NCBI GenBank assembly: GCA_016787755.1
Contig: JAEUUA010000020.1
Span: 335,660-399,659 of the forward strand
Origin: Cyclobacteriaceae bacterium
Lineage (GTDB): Bacteria > Bacteroidota > Bacteroidia > Cytophagales > Cyclobacteriaceae
DNA length: 64,000 nucleotides
Direction of reading: 5' to 3'
Shown: piece by piece, positions 34,860-43,541 of the stretch
Layout of the letters: every line of letters begins with the position of its first letter
Numbering within the stretch: the stretch's first letter is position 1
Position numbers and translations under genes: made by a program
The notes under the pieces: model-generated
What the model was told of the DNA's origin: nothing
Seen by the model: only the letters and a program-made list of their open reading frames with translations
The model's database searches: none

Positions 34860-35060
34860 TTAAACAAGATGTGGAAGCATGAGTCGCACGTTGTTCTCGT
34901 CAGATTTACTAACGACAGTTGCGTGGCCTAGTCTTCTTTTTTGCTTAGTACCTTTCTTTGTCAGGATGTGGCTCTTATACGCTTTCTTGCGTTTAATCTT
35001 ACCGGTTCCGGTAACCTTAAAGCGCTTCTTAGCTCCTGACTTTGTTTTTAACTTGGGCAT
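34860..35060 (-). CDS. rpmI: 50S ribosomal protein L35
   Basis: A 66-residue L35 with the characteristic [20 protein letters not shown] start and the basic core ([23 protein letters not shown]). It lies 20 bp behind infC and 144 bp before rplT. Confidence 0.97.
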   Translation of the reverse strand: MPKLKTKSGAKKRFKVTGTGKIKRKKAYKSHILTKKGTKQKRRLGHATVVSKSDENNVRLMLPHLV

Positions 35061-35080
35061 TACTATTTAAATTTAAAATC

Positions 35081-35650
35081 TTACTTCTTTCCTTTAGGAG
35101 CCACCATCATATACATCCGCTTCCCTTCCAACTTCGGCAACTGTTCTACTTTTCCAATTTCTTCCAGTGCTTGTGCGAACTTTAATAATAAAATTTCGCC
35201 ACGTTCCTTATACACAATTGAACGGCCTGCAAAATGAACATAGGCTTTCACCTTCGCTCCTTCCTTCAGGAAATTCTCCGCATGTTTCAACTTAAAGTTG
35301 AAATCATGATCATCTGTATTTGGGCCAAACCGTATTTCTTTTAATACCGTTTTTTGTGCATTGGCCTTTATTTCTTTCTGTTTCTTTTTCTGCTCGTACT
35401 TAAACTTCGAGTAGTCAATGATTTTGCAAACAGGCGGTTCAGCATTTGGCGAAATCTCCACCAGATCTAATCCTTGTTCTTGAGCCATCTTAATGGCAAC
35501 CGAGGTAGCGTACACGTCTACCTTTATATTTTCGCCCACCACACGCACGCGGCTGGCTAAAATGCGTTCATTGACACGATAAGGTTCTTCTACTACTCTC
35601 CTTGGCCCTCTTATATAAGGCTTCGGTCTGTTACCTGGAAATATTGCCAC
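35081..35650 (-). CDS. infC: Translation initiation factor IF-3
   Basis: A 189-residue IF-3 with both domains: the N-domain ([43 protein letters not shown]) and the C-domain ([26 protein letters not shown]). It discriminates against non-standard starts and dissociates 70S ribosomes. The start GTG (35650) is non-ATG and the only candidate after an in-frame stop four codons upstream; unusual infC starts are known to permit autoregulation. Confidence 0.96.
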   Translation of the reverse strand: MAIFPGNRPKPYIRGPRRVVEEPYRVNERILASRVRVVGENIKVDVYATSVAIKMAQEQGLDLVEISPNAEPPVCKIIDYSKFKYEQKKKQKEIKANAQKTVLKEIRFGPNTDDHDFNFKLKHAENFLKEGAKVKAYVHFAGRSIVYKERGEILLLKFAQALEEIGKVEQLPKLEGKRMYMMVAPKGKK

Positions 35651-35698
35651 TCGTTGGGTTTATGTTCTAAATACTATTACTTTTTTAAAAACAGGCTG

Positions 35699-35727
35699 CA
35701 AATATCGCTCTTTTTTCCGTTTATCAA
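35699..35727 (-). promoter_or_regulatory. Promoter-like pair before infC
   Basis: TTG (35727-35725) and GATATTTG (35706-35699) with an 18-nt spacer lie about 49 nt upstream of the infC GTG, in the 81-bp gap behind thrS. The same CGATATTTGCAG string lies ahead of thrS, supporting a shared -7 type element. Confidence 0.4.
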
Positions 35728-35731
35728 AATC

Positions 35732-37675
35732 CTAATTCAATGCTGGGAGGCTAAATTCGTGGGAAAATTGAGTTACAAAGTCTGTTAAATTCATAACTCC
35801 TTTGTCTCCTTCACCATGCTTCCTCACGGCCACTTTTCCTTCAGAGGCTTCTTTTTCGCCCACTAATAGCATAAATGGCACCTTACTAACTTCAGCATCC
35901 CTTATTTTACGACCTATCTTTTCATTACGATCGTCCAAAAACCCTCTGATATCGATGTTTTTCAACGTATCGAGCACTTTCTGGCCATAATCATTAAACC
36001 TCTCCGATATCGGCAGTACAGCTATTTGCTCAGGCGCAAGCCACAAAGGGAAATTACCAGCGCAATGCTCTATTAATACCGCTACAAATCGCTCCATGGA
36101 ACCAAACGGTGCACGATGGATCATCACCGGTGTGTGTTTTTGATTATCCGCGCCTACATACTCCAACTCAAAGCGCTGTGGCAACTGGTAATCTACCTGA
36201 ATGGTACCTAATTGCCAGCTTCTGCCTAATGCATCTTTCACCATGAAGTCAAGTTTCGGTCCATAAAATGCGGCCTCCCCTTTTACCGCCACCGTAGTTA
36301 AGCCTCGCTCATCGGCAGCTTCTTGTATTTCACGTTCGGCACGATCCCACAATTCATCATCGCCAATATACTTGGCTTTGTTTTCTGGATCGCGAAGGGA
36401 AACCTGTGCAGTATAATTTTCAAACCCAAGTGATTTGAAAACAAACAACACCAGATCAATCACCTTCACAAATTCAGATTTTACCTGATCCGGTTGGCAG
36501 AAAATGTGGGCATCGTCCTGCGTAAAGCCCCGCACCCGGGTAAGCCCATGAAGTTCGCCACTTTGTTCGTAGCGATATACGGTTCCAAACTCGGCATAGC
36601 GAATGGGAAGATCTTTGTACGACCTTGGTTTTACTTTATAAATTTCACAGTGATGTGGGCAATTCATTGGTTTGAGAAGAAACTCTTCACTCTCATCGGG
36701 CGTATGAATGGGTTGAAATGAATCTTTGCCATACTTTTCATAATGGCCTGAAGTAACATACAATTGCTTACTACCAATATGAGGTGTTACAACAGGATCA
36801 TAGCCAGCACGAACCTGTGCCCTTCGCATAAATTGTTCAAGGCGTTCTCTTAAGATGGTTCCTTTCGGCAACCACAGAGGAAGTCCCATTCCTACTTTTT
36901 CAGAAAAAGCGAACAACTCTAACTCCTTCCCTAACTTTCGGTGATCGCGTTTCTTGGCTTCCTCCAACATGTGAAGGTATTCCTCCAACTCTTTTTGCTT
37001 GGGAAAGGTGATCCCATAAATGCGCTTCAGCATTTTATTTTTTTCGTCACCGCGCCAATAGGCCCCTGCAACACTCAACAACTTAATAGCTTTAATGGAA
37101 CCCGTTGATGGAATGTGTGGTCCACGGCAAAGATCCGTAAAGTTACCTTGTTTATAAAAGGTGATGGATCCATCGGCTAAGCCATCAATCAATTCAAGTT
37201 TATATTCGTCACCTTTTTTTGTGAAGTATTCAATGGCATCCCTCTTTGATACGTCACTTCGTACAAATGAATTGTTCAAGCGTGCCAGTTCAAGCATCTT
37301 TTTTTCAACGGCAGCAAGTTCTTCATCCCCGAAAGGAATCTCCCCTAAATCCACATCATAATAAAAACCGTTTTCGATGGGCGGGCCAATACCAAACTTC
37401 ACACCCGGATAAAGGACTTCTAATGCTTCCGCAAATAAGTGAGCCGATGAATGCCAGAAAGCATATTTACCCCCTTTATCGTTCCAGGTAAAAATCTTGA
37501 TGGCAGCATCGGTTGTTATTGGTCTGTCTAAATCCCAAATCTCTCCGTTTACTTCGATGGACAGTGCATTTCGTGCAAGGCCCTCACTAATACTCTTCGC
37601 AACTTCAATACCTTGTACCCCTGCAGGATATTCCCGTGAGGAGCCATCGGGTAAAGTGATTTTAACAAAACTCAT
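35732..37675 (-). CDS. thrS: Threonine--tRNA ligase
   Basis: A 647-residue class II synthetase. N-terminal TGS domain (about 1-65), editing domain with [11 protein letters not shown], and catalytic core with the zinc site [13 protein letters not shown] and [21 protein letters not shown]. The C-terminal anticodon-binding domain holds [18 protein letters not shown]. It charges tRNA-Thr and edits mischarged Ser. It heads the thrS-infC-rpmI-rplT cluster, conserved in many bacteria. Confidence 0.97.
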   Translation of the reverse strand: MSFVKITLPDGSSREYPAGVQGIEVAKSISEGLARNALSIEVNGEIWDLDRPITTDAAIKIFTWNDKGGKYAFWHSSAHLFAEALEVLYPGVKFGIGPPIENGFYYDVDLGEIPFGDEELAAVEKKMLELARLNNSFVRSDVSKRDAIEYFTKKGDEYKLELIDGLADGSITFYKQGNFTDLCRGPHIPSTGSIKAIKLLSVAGAYWRGDEKNKMLKRIYGITFPKQKELEEYLHMLEEAKKRDHRKLGKELELFAFSEKVGMGLPLWLPKGTILRERLEQFMRRAQVRAGYDPVVTPHIGSKQLYVTSGHYEKYGKDSFQPIHTPDESEEFLLKPMNCPHHCEIYKVKPRSYKDLPIRYAEFGTVYRYEQSGELHGLTRVRGFTQDDAHIFCQPDQVKSEFVKVIDLVLFVFKSLGFENYTAQVSLRDPENKAKYIGDDELWDRAEREIQEAADERGLTTVAVKGEAAFYGPKLDFMVKDALGRSWQLGTIQVDYQLPQRFELEYVGADNQKHTPVMIHRAPFGSMERFVAVLIEHCAGNFPLWLAPEQIAVLPISERFNDYGQKVLDTLKNIDIRGFLDDRNEKIGRKIRDAEVSKVPFMLLVGEKEASEGKVAVRKHGEGDKGVMNLTDFVTQFSHEFSLPALN

Positions 37676-37697
37676 CTAACAACCATTTTTTGGACTG

Positions 37698-37705
37698 CAA
37701 ATATC
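37698..37705 (-). promoter_or_regulatory. Candidate -7 element for thrS
   Basis: GATATTTG, one mismatch from TAnnTTTG, lies 22 nt before the thrS ATG within the same CGATATTTGCAG string as in the infC leader. The -33 box is less convincing (TTC at 20 nt). Confidence 0.3.
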
Positions 37706-37754
37706 GGTTTTTTGTGCATTCTTTTGAACAGACTCAAAAGAAAAGGGACAATGA

Positions 37755-40271
37755 TTAAAGTTGGAATTGTGCAGTGAACAAAACCCCGAATTTGCGGGAG
37801 TCAGCATTTTCCAAATAAGAAACCCTGTGAACAAAATCTACCCGTAAAAACTTGAAGATGTTTTCTACTCCATAGCCTAATTCTAGGTAGGGTTTGCCGT
37901 TCTTGAAAAATCCGGCCGGCAATGCTTCGCGTCCATCGGGCGTAAAATTTGAAATCAAATCTTGATTGGATTGACGCATTCCGCCAACAATTACATTGGA
38001 AGTTGCCAACAATCGCCATTTAAGTTTATTTAATAAAGGAATTCTATTGAGTAAAAATCCTTCCATGTATTGGCGATACTGTAATGATGCATAATGATCA
38101 CTTACAAACTCACCAAAGTTCATCAAATTATAGGTGATTGGAGAGTAAATTAAAGATTGATTACCTAAATGCAAGGCGAGAAGAGGATAAGGCAATGTAT
38201 TAAAAATGTATTCGCCCGTGACTGAAAGATAACCCACCCCAAGTGGGCCCGTCTTAATCCGTTTGGTCAGATTCATTCTTAGTTTGTCATATTCAAAGTC
38301 GCTGCCAAAAACACCACTAAAGCCATGCGTATAGCGAACAGAAATGACAGGCCACTTGTTTGTGCCCAAGCTAATGCGCTCGTTATCATTTTGAAGAAAA
38401 ACTTCATCGCGGGCATAACGCGATTCGATGCTTATCTCTGAAGTTTGAAAATTATCCAGAATGGGTGAATTGACATCCTGAGGATCTTTTATATACCCGA
38501 ATTCGTAGGTAGGATCAAACGTCCAGTATCGAAAGGAAATTTTCTGAGAGTATCCTTTAAATAATTCCCGCTGAATCGCTACGCTATAGTTATCAGTATA
38601 AAAACCTCTACGAAAAAAACCCCATCGGGTAGCTGCCAAAAAGATTGGGTTATCTGCCAGGTCTTCGTCATCCACTCCTAAACGAGCAATGTCTTTGCGC
38701 GCCCGAAAGTTTAGCGTAGTCCATCGCTGCCTGGAAAGAATCCGTTGGGCTGACAGCTGATACTTGAATTTCTCATCATCAAACCCATACGCCAAATGAG
38801 CACTATAAATCCATTTCTTGCTAAACTGGTAGTTGGTTTTAAAACCACCCTGCAAGCGCCAGCCTTCAACATTATTCCAGGCAACCGCCCCGAGATAAGG
38901 ACCAATTTCAATTTTACCAACCTTCACATATCCATCCAGCACGATTTTAATAATATCCGTATAGGTTTTCACAACAGGAATATTTCTTAAGGTGTCAATC
39001 ATTCGATAAACACTCTTCTCTGTTTCGCTCAATGCCTCATGGCGGAGAGTATCCCAATAATGATCTTCTGTAAACATTTGAGCATCCTCAGCTATCTCAA
39101 TGGTGCGTTCATAAAAGGCTTGGCTTTTAGGTTGGTTAGTGATGAAGTTTTTATTGCTGGTGTAAAATTTTGCCAGCATACCGGGCCTGTCTTTTCCTAA
39201 TTCACCGATATCCACAAGCACTCTGTTTTTAACAGGAAGCCAAGGCCCCAAATCAGTTTTAACCAACTCCTGCTGCAATCTTATTTTTTCAATAAAATTC
39301 AAATTGGCCTGCTTACCCATATTTGCATCAATTTGTTTCAAAGCGTAGTCTGCCTTGGTGATCCAAATTGTGCCTGTAAACGCTAGGTCTTGTGGACTAC
39401 GCGGAAAATAATCGAGCCGATAACAAAAGTCATCCCCAATATAGAGGCTATCAGTAAGATCGTAATCATAGTAAAGTCGCCACCCATCAGCAATGGGCGA
39501 AACGAATTCCTTACTTACAATATTCAACCAGTTTTGGTAAAAGTTATATTCTTGAAAGGAAGAACCAATCACTTGGGTTACTGTTGTGCCATCTTCAACA
39601 CCAATTCCATTAATTTTGGTTTTCAGAATTTGTTCCTTTTTAAGCGAAGGGTTATCACGGTAATAAATTTTAGATACTGTCTCTGTTATAAATAGTGGAA
39701 GTATTGGCATGCCATCTTCACCTGCTATTATTGCTATACTGTCTAATACCTGAGTGATTTTCTTTACAATTTTTCGCTCCCTAAATTTATCAGAAAGATT
39801 ATCAGCATCAACTTCTATTTTCGTATACGTATCATACTCGTAAGCCGTTAATTTACGTTTATCATTTTTATTTTTATTACGCACAACTTTTCTTAAAATC
39901 TCATAAGCCGGATTTTCACCTGCCCGTACAATTACTTCCTGAAGATTGGTTACATTCTCCTCCAGTTGAAAGTTGATAACTTGTTTTATTCCGCGTGTAA
40001 TAGACTTTGTACGCGAACGATAGCCAATATAGGAGGCCGTAACCGAATCGGTTGGATTCGATGATTTAAGGAGATAATTACCATCAAAATCGGTTGTTGT
40101 GCCGATAGAAGTACCCTTGAAAATGATATTCGCGAAGGGTACGGGATCCCCGGAGGTGACATCGGTAACCTTTCCCGTAACGATAGTTTCCTGAGCCTGC
40201 ACGAGTCCAGCGCTCATAATAAAACAAATCAGATAAAATTGGATTCCTCTAAAGCAGTACAATCTTCCCAC
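37755..40271 (-). CDS. DUF5686 / carboxypeptidase-regulatory-like outer-membrane protein
   Basis: An 838-residue exported protein. After the signal peptide (ending near LVQAQ) comes a CarboxypepD regulatory-like domain (about 30-115, VTGKVTDVTSGDPVPFANIIFKG and DGNYLLKS). The DUF5686 body follows, with a C-terminal barrel ending in FGVLFTAQFQL. TonB-dependent-receptor-like in its N-terminal domain, but with no plug. Function unknown; such proteins are common in Bacteroidota envelopes. No operon partner is clear. Confidence 0.88.
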   Translation of the reverse strand: MGRLYCFRGIQFYLICFIMSAGLVQAQETIVTGKVTDVTSGDPVPFANIIFKGTSIGTTTDFDGNYLLKSSNPTDSVTASYIGYRSRTKSITRGIKQVINFQLEENVTNLQEVIVRAGENPAYEILRKVVRNKNKNDKRKLTAYEYDTYTKIEVDADNLSDKFRERKIVKKITQVLDSIAIIAGEDGMPILPLFITETVSKIYYRDNPSLKKEQILKTKINGIGVEDGTTVTQVIGSSFQEYNFYQNWLNIVSKEFVSPIADGWRLYYDYDLTDSLYIGDDFCYRLDYFPRSPQDLAFTGTIWITKADYALKQIDANMGKQANLNFIEKIRLQQELVKTDLGPWLPVKNRVLVDIGELGKDRPGMLAKFYTSNKNFITNQPKSQAFYERTIEIAEDAQMFTEDHYWDTLRHEALSETEKSVYRMIDTLRNIPVVKTYTDIIKIVLDGYVKVGKIEIGPYLGAVAWNNVEGWRLQGGFKTNYQFSKKWIYSAHLAYGFDDEKFKYQLSAQRILSRQRWTTLNFRARKDIARLGVDDEDLADNPIFLAATRWGFFRRGFYTDNYSVAIQRELFKGYSQKISFRYWTFDPTYEFGYIKDPQDVNSPILDNFQTSEISIESRYARDEVFLQNDNERISLGTNKWPVISVRYTHGFSGVFGSDFEYDKLRMNLTKRIKTGPLGVGYLSVTGEYIFNTLPYPLLALHLGNQSLIYSPITYNLMNFGEFVSDHYASLQYRQYMEGFLLNRIPLLNKLKWRLLATSNVIVGGMRQSNQDLISNFTPDGREALPAGFFKNGKPYLELGYGVENIFKFLRVDFVHRVSYLENADSRKFGVLFTAQFQL

Positions 40272-40350
40272 AAATGGAATTTAAATTCAAAATTAACGAT
40301 TTATACGATGCGAGCAGGTGTAGGGTGGTCGCTTATAACGATTATTTAGT

Positions 40351-40998
40351 TTAAATCCCGATGGGCTCTTTTTCGCCCAAATGACGCGGGGCCGTTCTTA
40401 AAATGTATAAATCAAGGATCGCCTTTGTGCGTGCAAGATACTCGCGCAAATAAACTCGAGGTGCTGCCTCTTGGGCTGGCTCATCTGCCACCAAGGCTAC
40501 CGCATTTACTTCATAATAATTACTTATAAATAATGCCCGGTAACTATGGAAGGGTTGAGTAATAATGATGATTTTCGATTGTCCAAAAATCTCTTTACAC
40601 CTGACAATCGAGTCCAGCGTTCTAAGCCCGGCATAATCTAATGTAATCGCGTTGATGGGAACGCCCAACTTTATAAGTGCTTTTTGCATTTCGACCGGCT
40701 CGTTATAATATTTTGTTCGATTATCACCACTCACGATAAAGTGAATAATCTTACCTTCTTTATACAGTTCGGCCGCGGTAGCCATCCGATTGTGAAAAAA
40801 CGGATTTGGAGATCCATCCATCATACGATGGCTTGTACCCAGCACCAGGGCCACACCACTATCCGGTAATAATTTAAAATCGGTCAGCACTTCACTTTCT
40901 GTACTTTTAACTACCCAAAAGTTGGTAGCCGCTAAAATAATAATCGCAGCAACTCCCATTATTAAACCCACGCGCAATAACCCCTTCAATAACTTCAT
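40351..40998 (-). CDS. YdcF/SanA (DUF218) family protein
   Basis: A 215-residue protein with an N-terminal membrane anchor (about 9-29) and a DUF218 domain. Motifs are ALVLGTSHRM, FIVSGDNRTKYYNEPVEMQKAL and IIITQPFHSYRALFI with the conserved His. Relatives (SanA, ElyC) influence cell-envelope permeability and peptidoglycan lipid-carrier metabolism. It lies 29 bp behind the TrmH-type gene on the same strand. Confidence 0.88.
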   Translation of the reverse strand: MKLLKGLLRVGLIMGVAAIIILAATNFWVVKSTESEVLTDFKLLPDSGVALVLGTSHRMMDGSPNPFFHNRMATAAELYKEGKIIHFIVSGDNRTKYYNEPVEMQKALIKLGVPINAITLDYAGLRTLDSIVRCKEIFGQSKIIIITQPFHSYRALFISNYYEVNAVALVADEPAQEAAPRVYLREYLARTKAILDLYILRTAPRHLGEKEPIGI

Positions 40999-41027
40999 TT
41001 ACCTATAGATTAAAAGCCAAGGCAAAG

Positions 41028-41708
41028 CTACCGAATTGACTTTAGAAATTCTCTTTCCATAATTTCAGGACGTTTAATCATTTTCTTTAGCCACCGTAAT
41101 CGAGTGTCATCTTTTTCTACAGATGATAGCTGCCATGGAATTTCAGAATGATGAAGTTTAGGCACCAGTGTATTAAGGCAAATGGCTGCACTTACGGATA
41201 TATTCATACTCTCAGTAAAACCATACATTGGGATCCTCACTTTCATATCGGCCTGCGATAAAGCATAATCAGACGTGCCCTTTAGTTCATTTCCCATCAC
41301 CAATGCAATTTTTTCATCGATAGGGATATCATGGATAGAAATGCCATCCGGTGATGGATCGGTAACCAGGATTTTATACCCTTCTTTTTTCAATTTTTCA
41401 TAGCAAATAACTGCCCCTTTTCCTTTCGGATACTTAATAATATCTACCCATTTATAGCTTCCTTTTACAACTCTCCGGTTAACAGCGTACTTTACTTCAT
41501 TCTCAATTATGTGAACGTCTTGAATGCCCATGCACTCGCACGTGCGAATTACTGCACTTGCATTTTGTGATTGATGGATTTCTTCCAACACCATGGTGAT
41601 GTGGCGGGTGCGTAAGTTCAGCACCTTCTCTAAAAACTCTCGTTTATGATCGGTGATGTATTTCGTGAAGTGATCCACCAATAATTTATTCCGTGCAATC
41701 TGATCCAT
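41028..41708 (-). CDS. TrmH family RNA methyltransferase (SPOUT)
   Basis: A 226-residue SPOUT methyltransferase with motif 1 ITMVLEEIHQSQNASAVIRTCE, motif 2 LVMGNELKGTSDYALSQADMKVRIPM and motif 3 GFTESMNISVSAAICL, which form the trefoil-knot SAM site. It is closest in motif pattern to TrmH, which makes Gm18 in tRNA, but a different 2'-O-ribose target is possible. Confidence 0.9.
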   Translation of the reverse strand: MDQIARNKLLVDHFTKYITDHKREFLEKVLNLRTRHITMVLEEIHQSQNASAVIRTCECMGIQDVHIIENEVKYAVNRRVVKGSYKWVDIIKYPKGKGAVICYEKLKKEGYKILVTDPSPDGISIHDIPIDEKIALVMGNELKGTSDYALSQADMKVRIPMYGFTESMNISVSAAICLNTLVPKLHHSEIPWQLSSVEKDDTRLRWLKKMIKRPEIMEREFLKSIR

Positions 41709-41753
41709 TAAACAATCTGTGCCTTTAGGGGTTAAATACTAAAAATAAAGAAG

Positions 41754-42449
41754 ATGAGTGACAGAAAAAATTTTCTCATTGTTGGCGGCACTTCAGGAAT
41801 TGGAAAAGCCCTCGCAACGATTCTCGATAAAGATCATCACCTGATCCTGGCATCCCGCAAGGCTGCAGTTGATGGCAATCACACCCATCTTATTTTCGAT
41901 GCAACAAAAGGCGAACTCCCATTAGAAGAATTTCCCGCTCAACTGGATGGATTGGTGTATTGCCCCGGCACAATCACTCTAAAACCATTTCATCGAATAA
42001 CCGATGAAGAGTTTCTCCAAGACTATCAGGTGAATGTGTTGGGCGCCATTCGTACAATCAGGAAGGTATTACCGCTGCTTAAGAATTCTGCGCAATCATC
42101 AATCGTTTTGTTTAGCACAGTTGCCGTACAACAAGGAATGCCCTTCCATGCTTCCATTGCGGCATCAAAAGGTGCCATTGAAGGACTAACCAAATCGCTT
42201 GCTGCAGAACTTGCTCCTAAAATTCGCGTCAATGCCATTGCACCTTCCCTCACGAATACACCCCTGGCCAACAAGTTACTTTCCACAGATGAAAAAAAGA
42301 AAGCATCTGACGAACGGCATCCGCTGAAACGGACCGGTCAACCCGAAGATATTGCAAATCTGGCAGCGTTTCTTCTGTTGAATCAATCCTCGTGGATTTC
42401 CGGTCAAATCTTTCATGTTGATGGTGGACTTTCTACACTGCGTGTTTAA
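41754..42449 (+). CDS. SDR family oxidoreductase lacking the catalytic Tyr
   Basis: A 231-residue Rossmann protein. The cofactor motif GGTSGIGKALA (about 11-21) is intact, as are the VNVLGAI stretch and the C-terminal QIFHVDGGLS. At the active site Lys139 is present but the Tyr of YxxxK is Ile135 (SIAASK). Catalysis as a classical SDR is therefore unlikely; it may be a divergent reductase or a binding protein. Divergent from the TrmH gene over 45 bp. Confidence 0.9.
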   Translation: MSDRKNFLIVGGTSGIGKALATILDKDHHLILASRKAAVDGNHTHLIFDATKGELPLEEFPAQLDGLVYCPGTITLKPFHRITDEEFLQDYQVNVLGAIRTIRKVLPLLKNSAQSSIVLFSTVAVQQGMPFHASIAASKGAIEGLTKSLAAELAPKIRVNAIAPSLTNTPLANKLLSTDEKKKASDERHPLKRTGQPEDIANLAAFLLLNQSSWISGQIFHVDGGLSTLRV

Positions 42450-42516
42450 AACCTTATTGATTTGATTACGATTCATTTCAAAATGATTTGTTATTTTTGC
42501 GGCTTTATTTAAATAA

Positions 42517-43371
42517 ATGGGTCAAAAAACATTCTTATTGAGTCTATTAGTCCTGTTAACTGCGCTTGGAATCTCATTTTCATCTGCAGGGCAATCATCA
42601 CAAAAGCAACTGGATGCAATACCCTATACCACTGAGCACAGGCAATTGGTAGCTGAACTCACAAAAGATTTTGAAACCGCCATCGGTTCCGAAAAAATAA
42701 TCACTCACTTAGAAGATTGGAGGAATTGGGAAACGGTAGAAAATTATACGTATGGAAAGGATCGTGGAAGCCTGCCTATGATTGCTGATTTGGATGCCTT
42801 ACATCCTTATTTTAAAGAAAAGATTACCAAACTCATTGCGACTTGCAAAAGAAAGGGAATTGAGTTAGCGATTGTTGAGTCTTATCGCACCGTTGCAAAG
42901 CAAAATGAATACAAAGCAATGGGTAAAAAATATACCCGTGCCACAGGTGGTCATTCTAAACATCAATATGGATTAGCGATCGATGTAGTTCCTGTTATTG
43001 ATTCCATCGCCCAATGGGATAATGCCAGGCTATGGAAAAAGATTGGCTCCATGGGCGAACAACTCGGTTTGCGCTGGGGTGGAAGATGGCGCACGCTGTA
43101 TGATCCCGGGCATTTTGAATGGTCGGGTGGGTTGAGCGGGGATAGCTTAGCAAAAGGATTGGCTCCTTATGTTCCAAAATCAATTTCAAATCAATACCCT
43201 TGCCTTGAAGAAGACCTTCAACAATTAGCAGAGTATTGGAGTGCCTGGGAGAGTGAACAAGCCATGATTACCAGAGAATCCTCATCTAACCCTGAAAGTC
43301 GTCCAGCCAATAAAATGAATTCTAATAGTACCGCTGAAAGCAGATCCGCCATTGCCTCGGGCATGAAATAA
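42517..43371 (+). CDS. M15 family D-alanyl-D-alanine carboxypeptidase-like peptidase
   Basis: A 284-residue exported protein (signal to about residue 26). The M15/VanY-like zinc domain has HSKHQYGLAIDVVP (the H-x6-D pair) and YDPGHFEWSGG (the third zinc His). It would cleave peptidoglycan peptides in the periplasm. The last ~40 residues are Ser/Asn/Ala-rich and of low complexity. It stands alone between the SDR and M16 genes. Confidence 0.88.
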   Translation: MGQKTFLLSLLVLLTALGISFSSAGQSSQKQLDAIPYTTEHRQLVAELTKDFETAIGSEKIITHLEDWRNWETVENYTYGKDRGSLPMIADLDALHPYFKEKITKLIATCKRKGIELAIVESYRTVAKQNEYKAMGKKYTRATGGHSKHQYGLAIDVVPVIDSIAQWDNARLWKKIGSMGEQLGLRWGGRWRTLYDPGHFEWSGGLSGDSLAKGLAPYVPKSISNQYPCLEEDLQQLAEYWSAWESEQAMITRESSSNPESRPANKMNSNSTAESRSAIASGMK

Positions 43372-43541
43372 TGCGATCCATCTTCCGATAAAATGATGAA
43401 GGTCCCATCAGGGGAAATTTTGTATGCCTTTAAATAAATCGTGTTGCCATAAGAAACTAATCGAGGTATATTTCAATCTTATAAACAGTGGCCTGAAGAT
43501 TGTTAAATCACCAGTCACTATCCATTACCAAAAAAAATCTT

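Noticed and set aside
43500..43541. Longer M16 start
   Set aside because: It would bury the signal peptide behind 14 extra residues.
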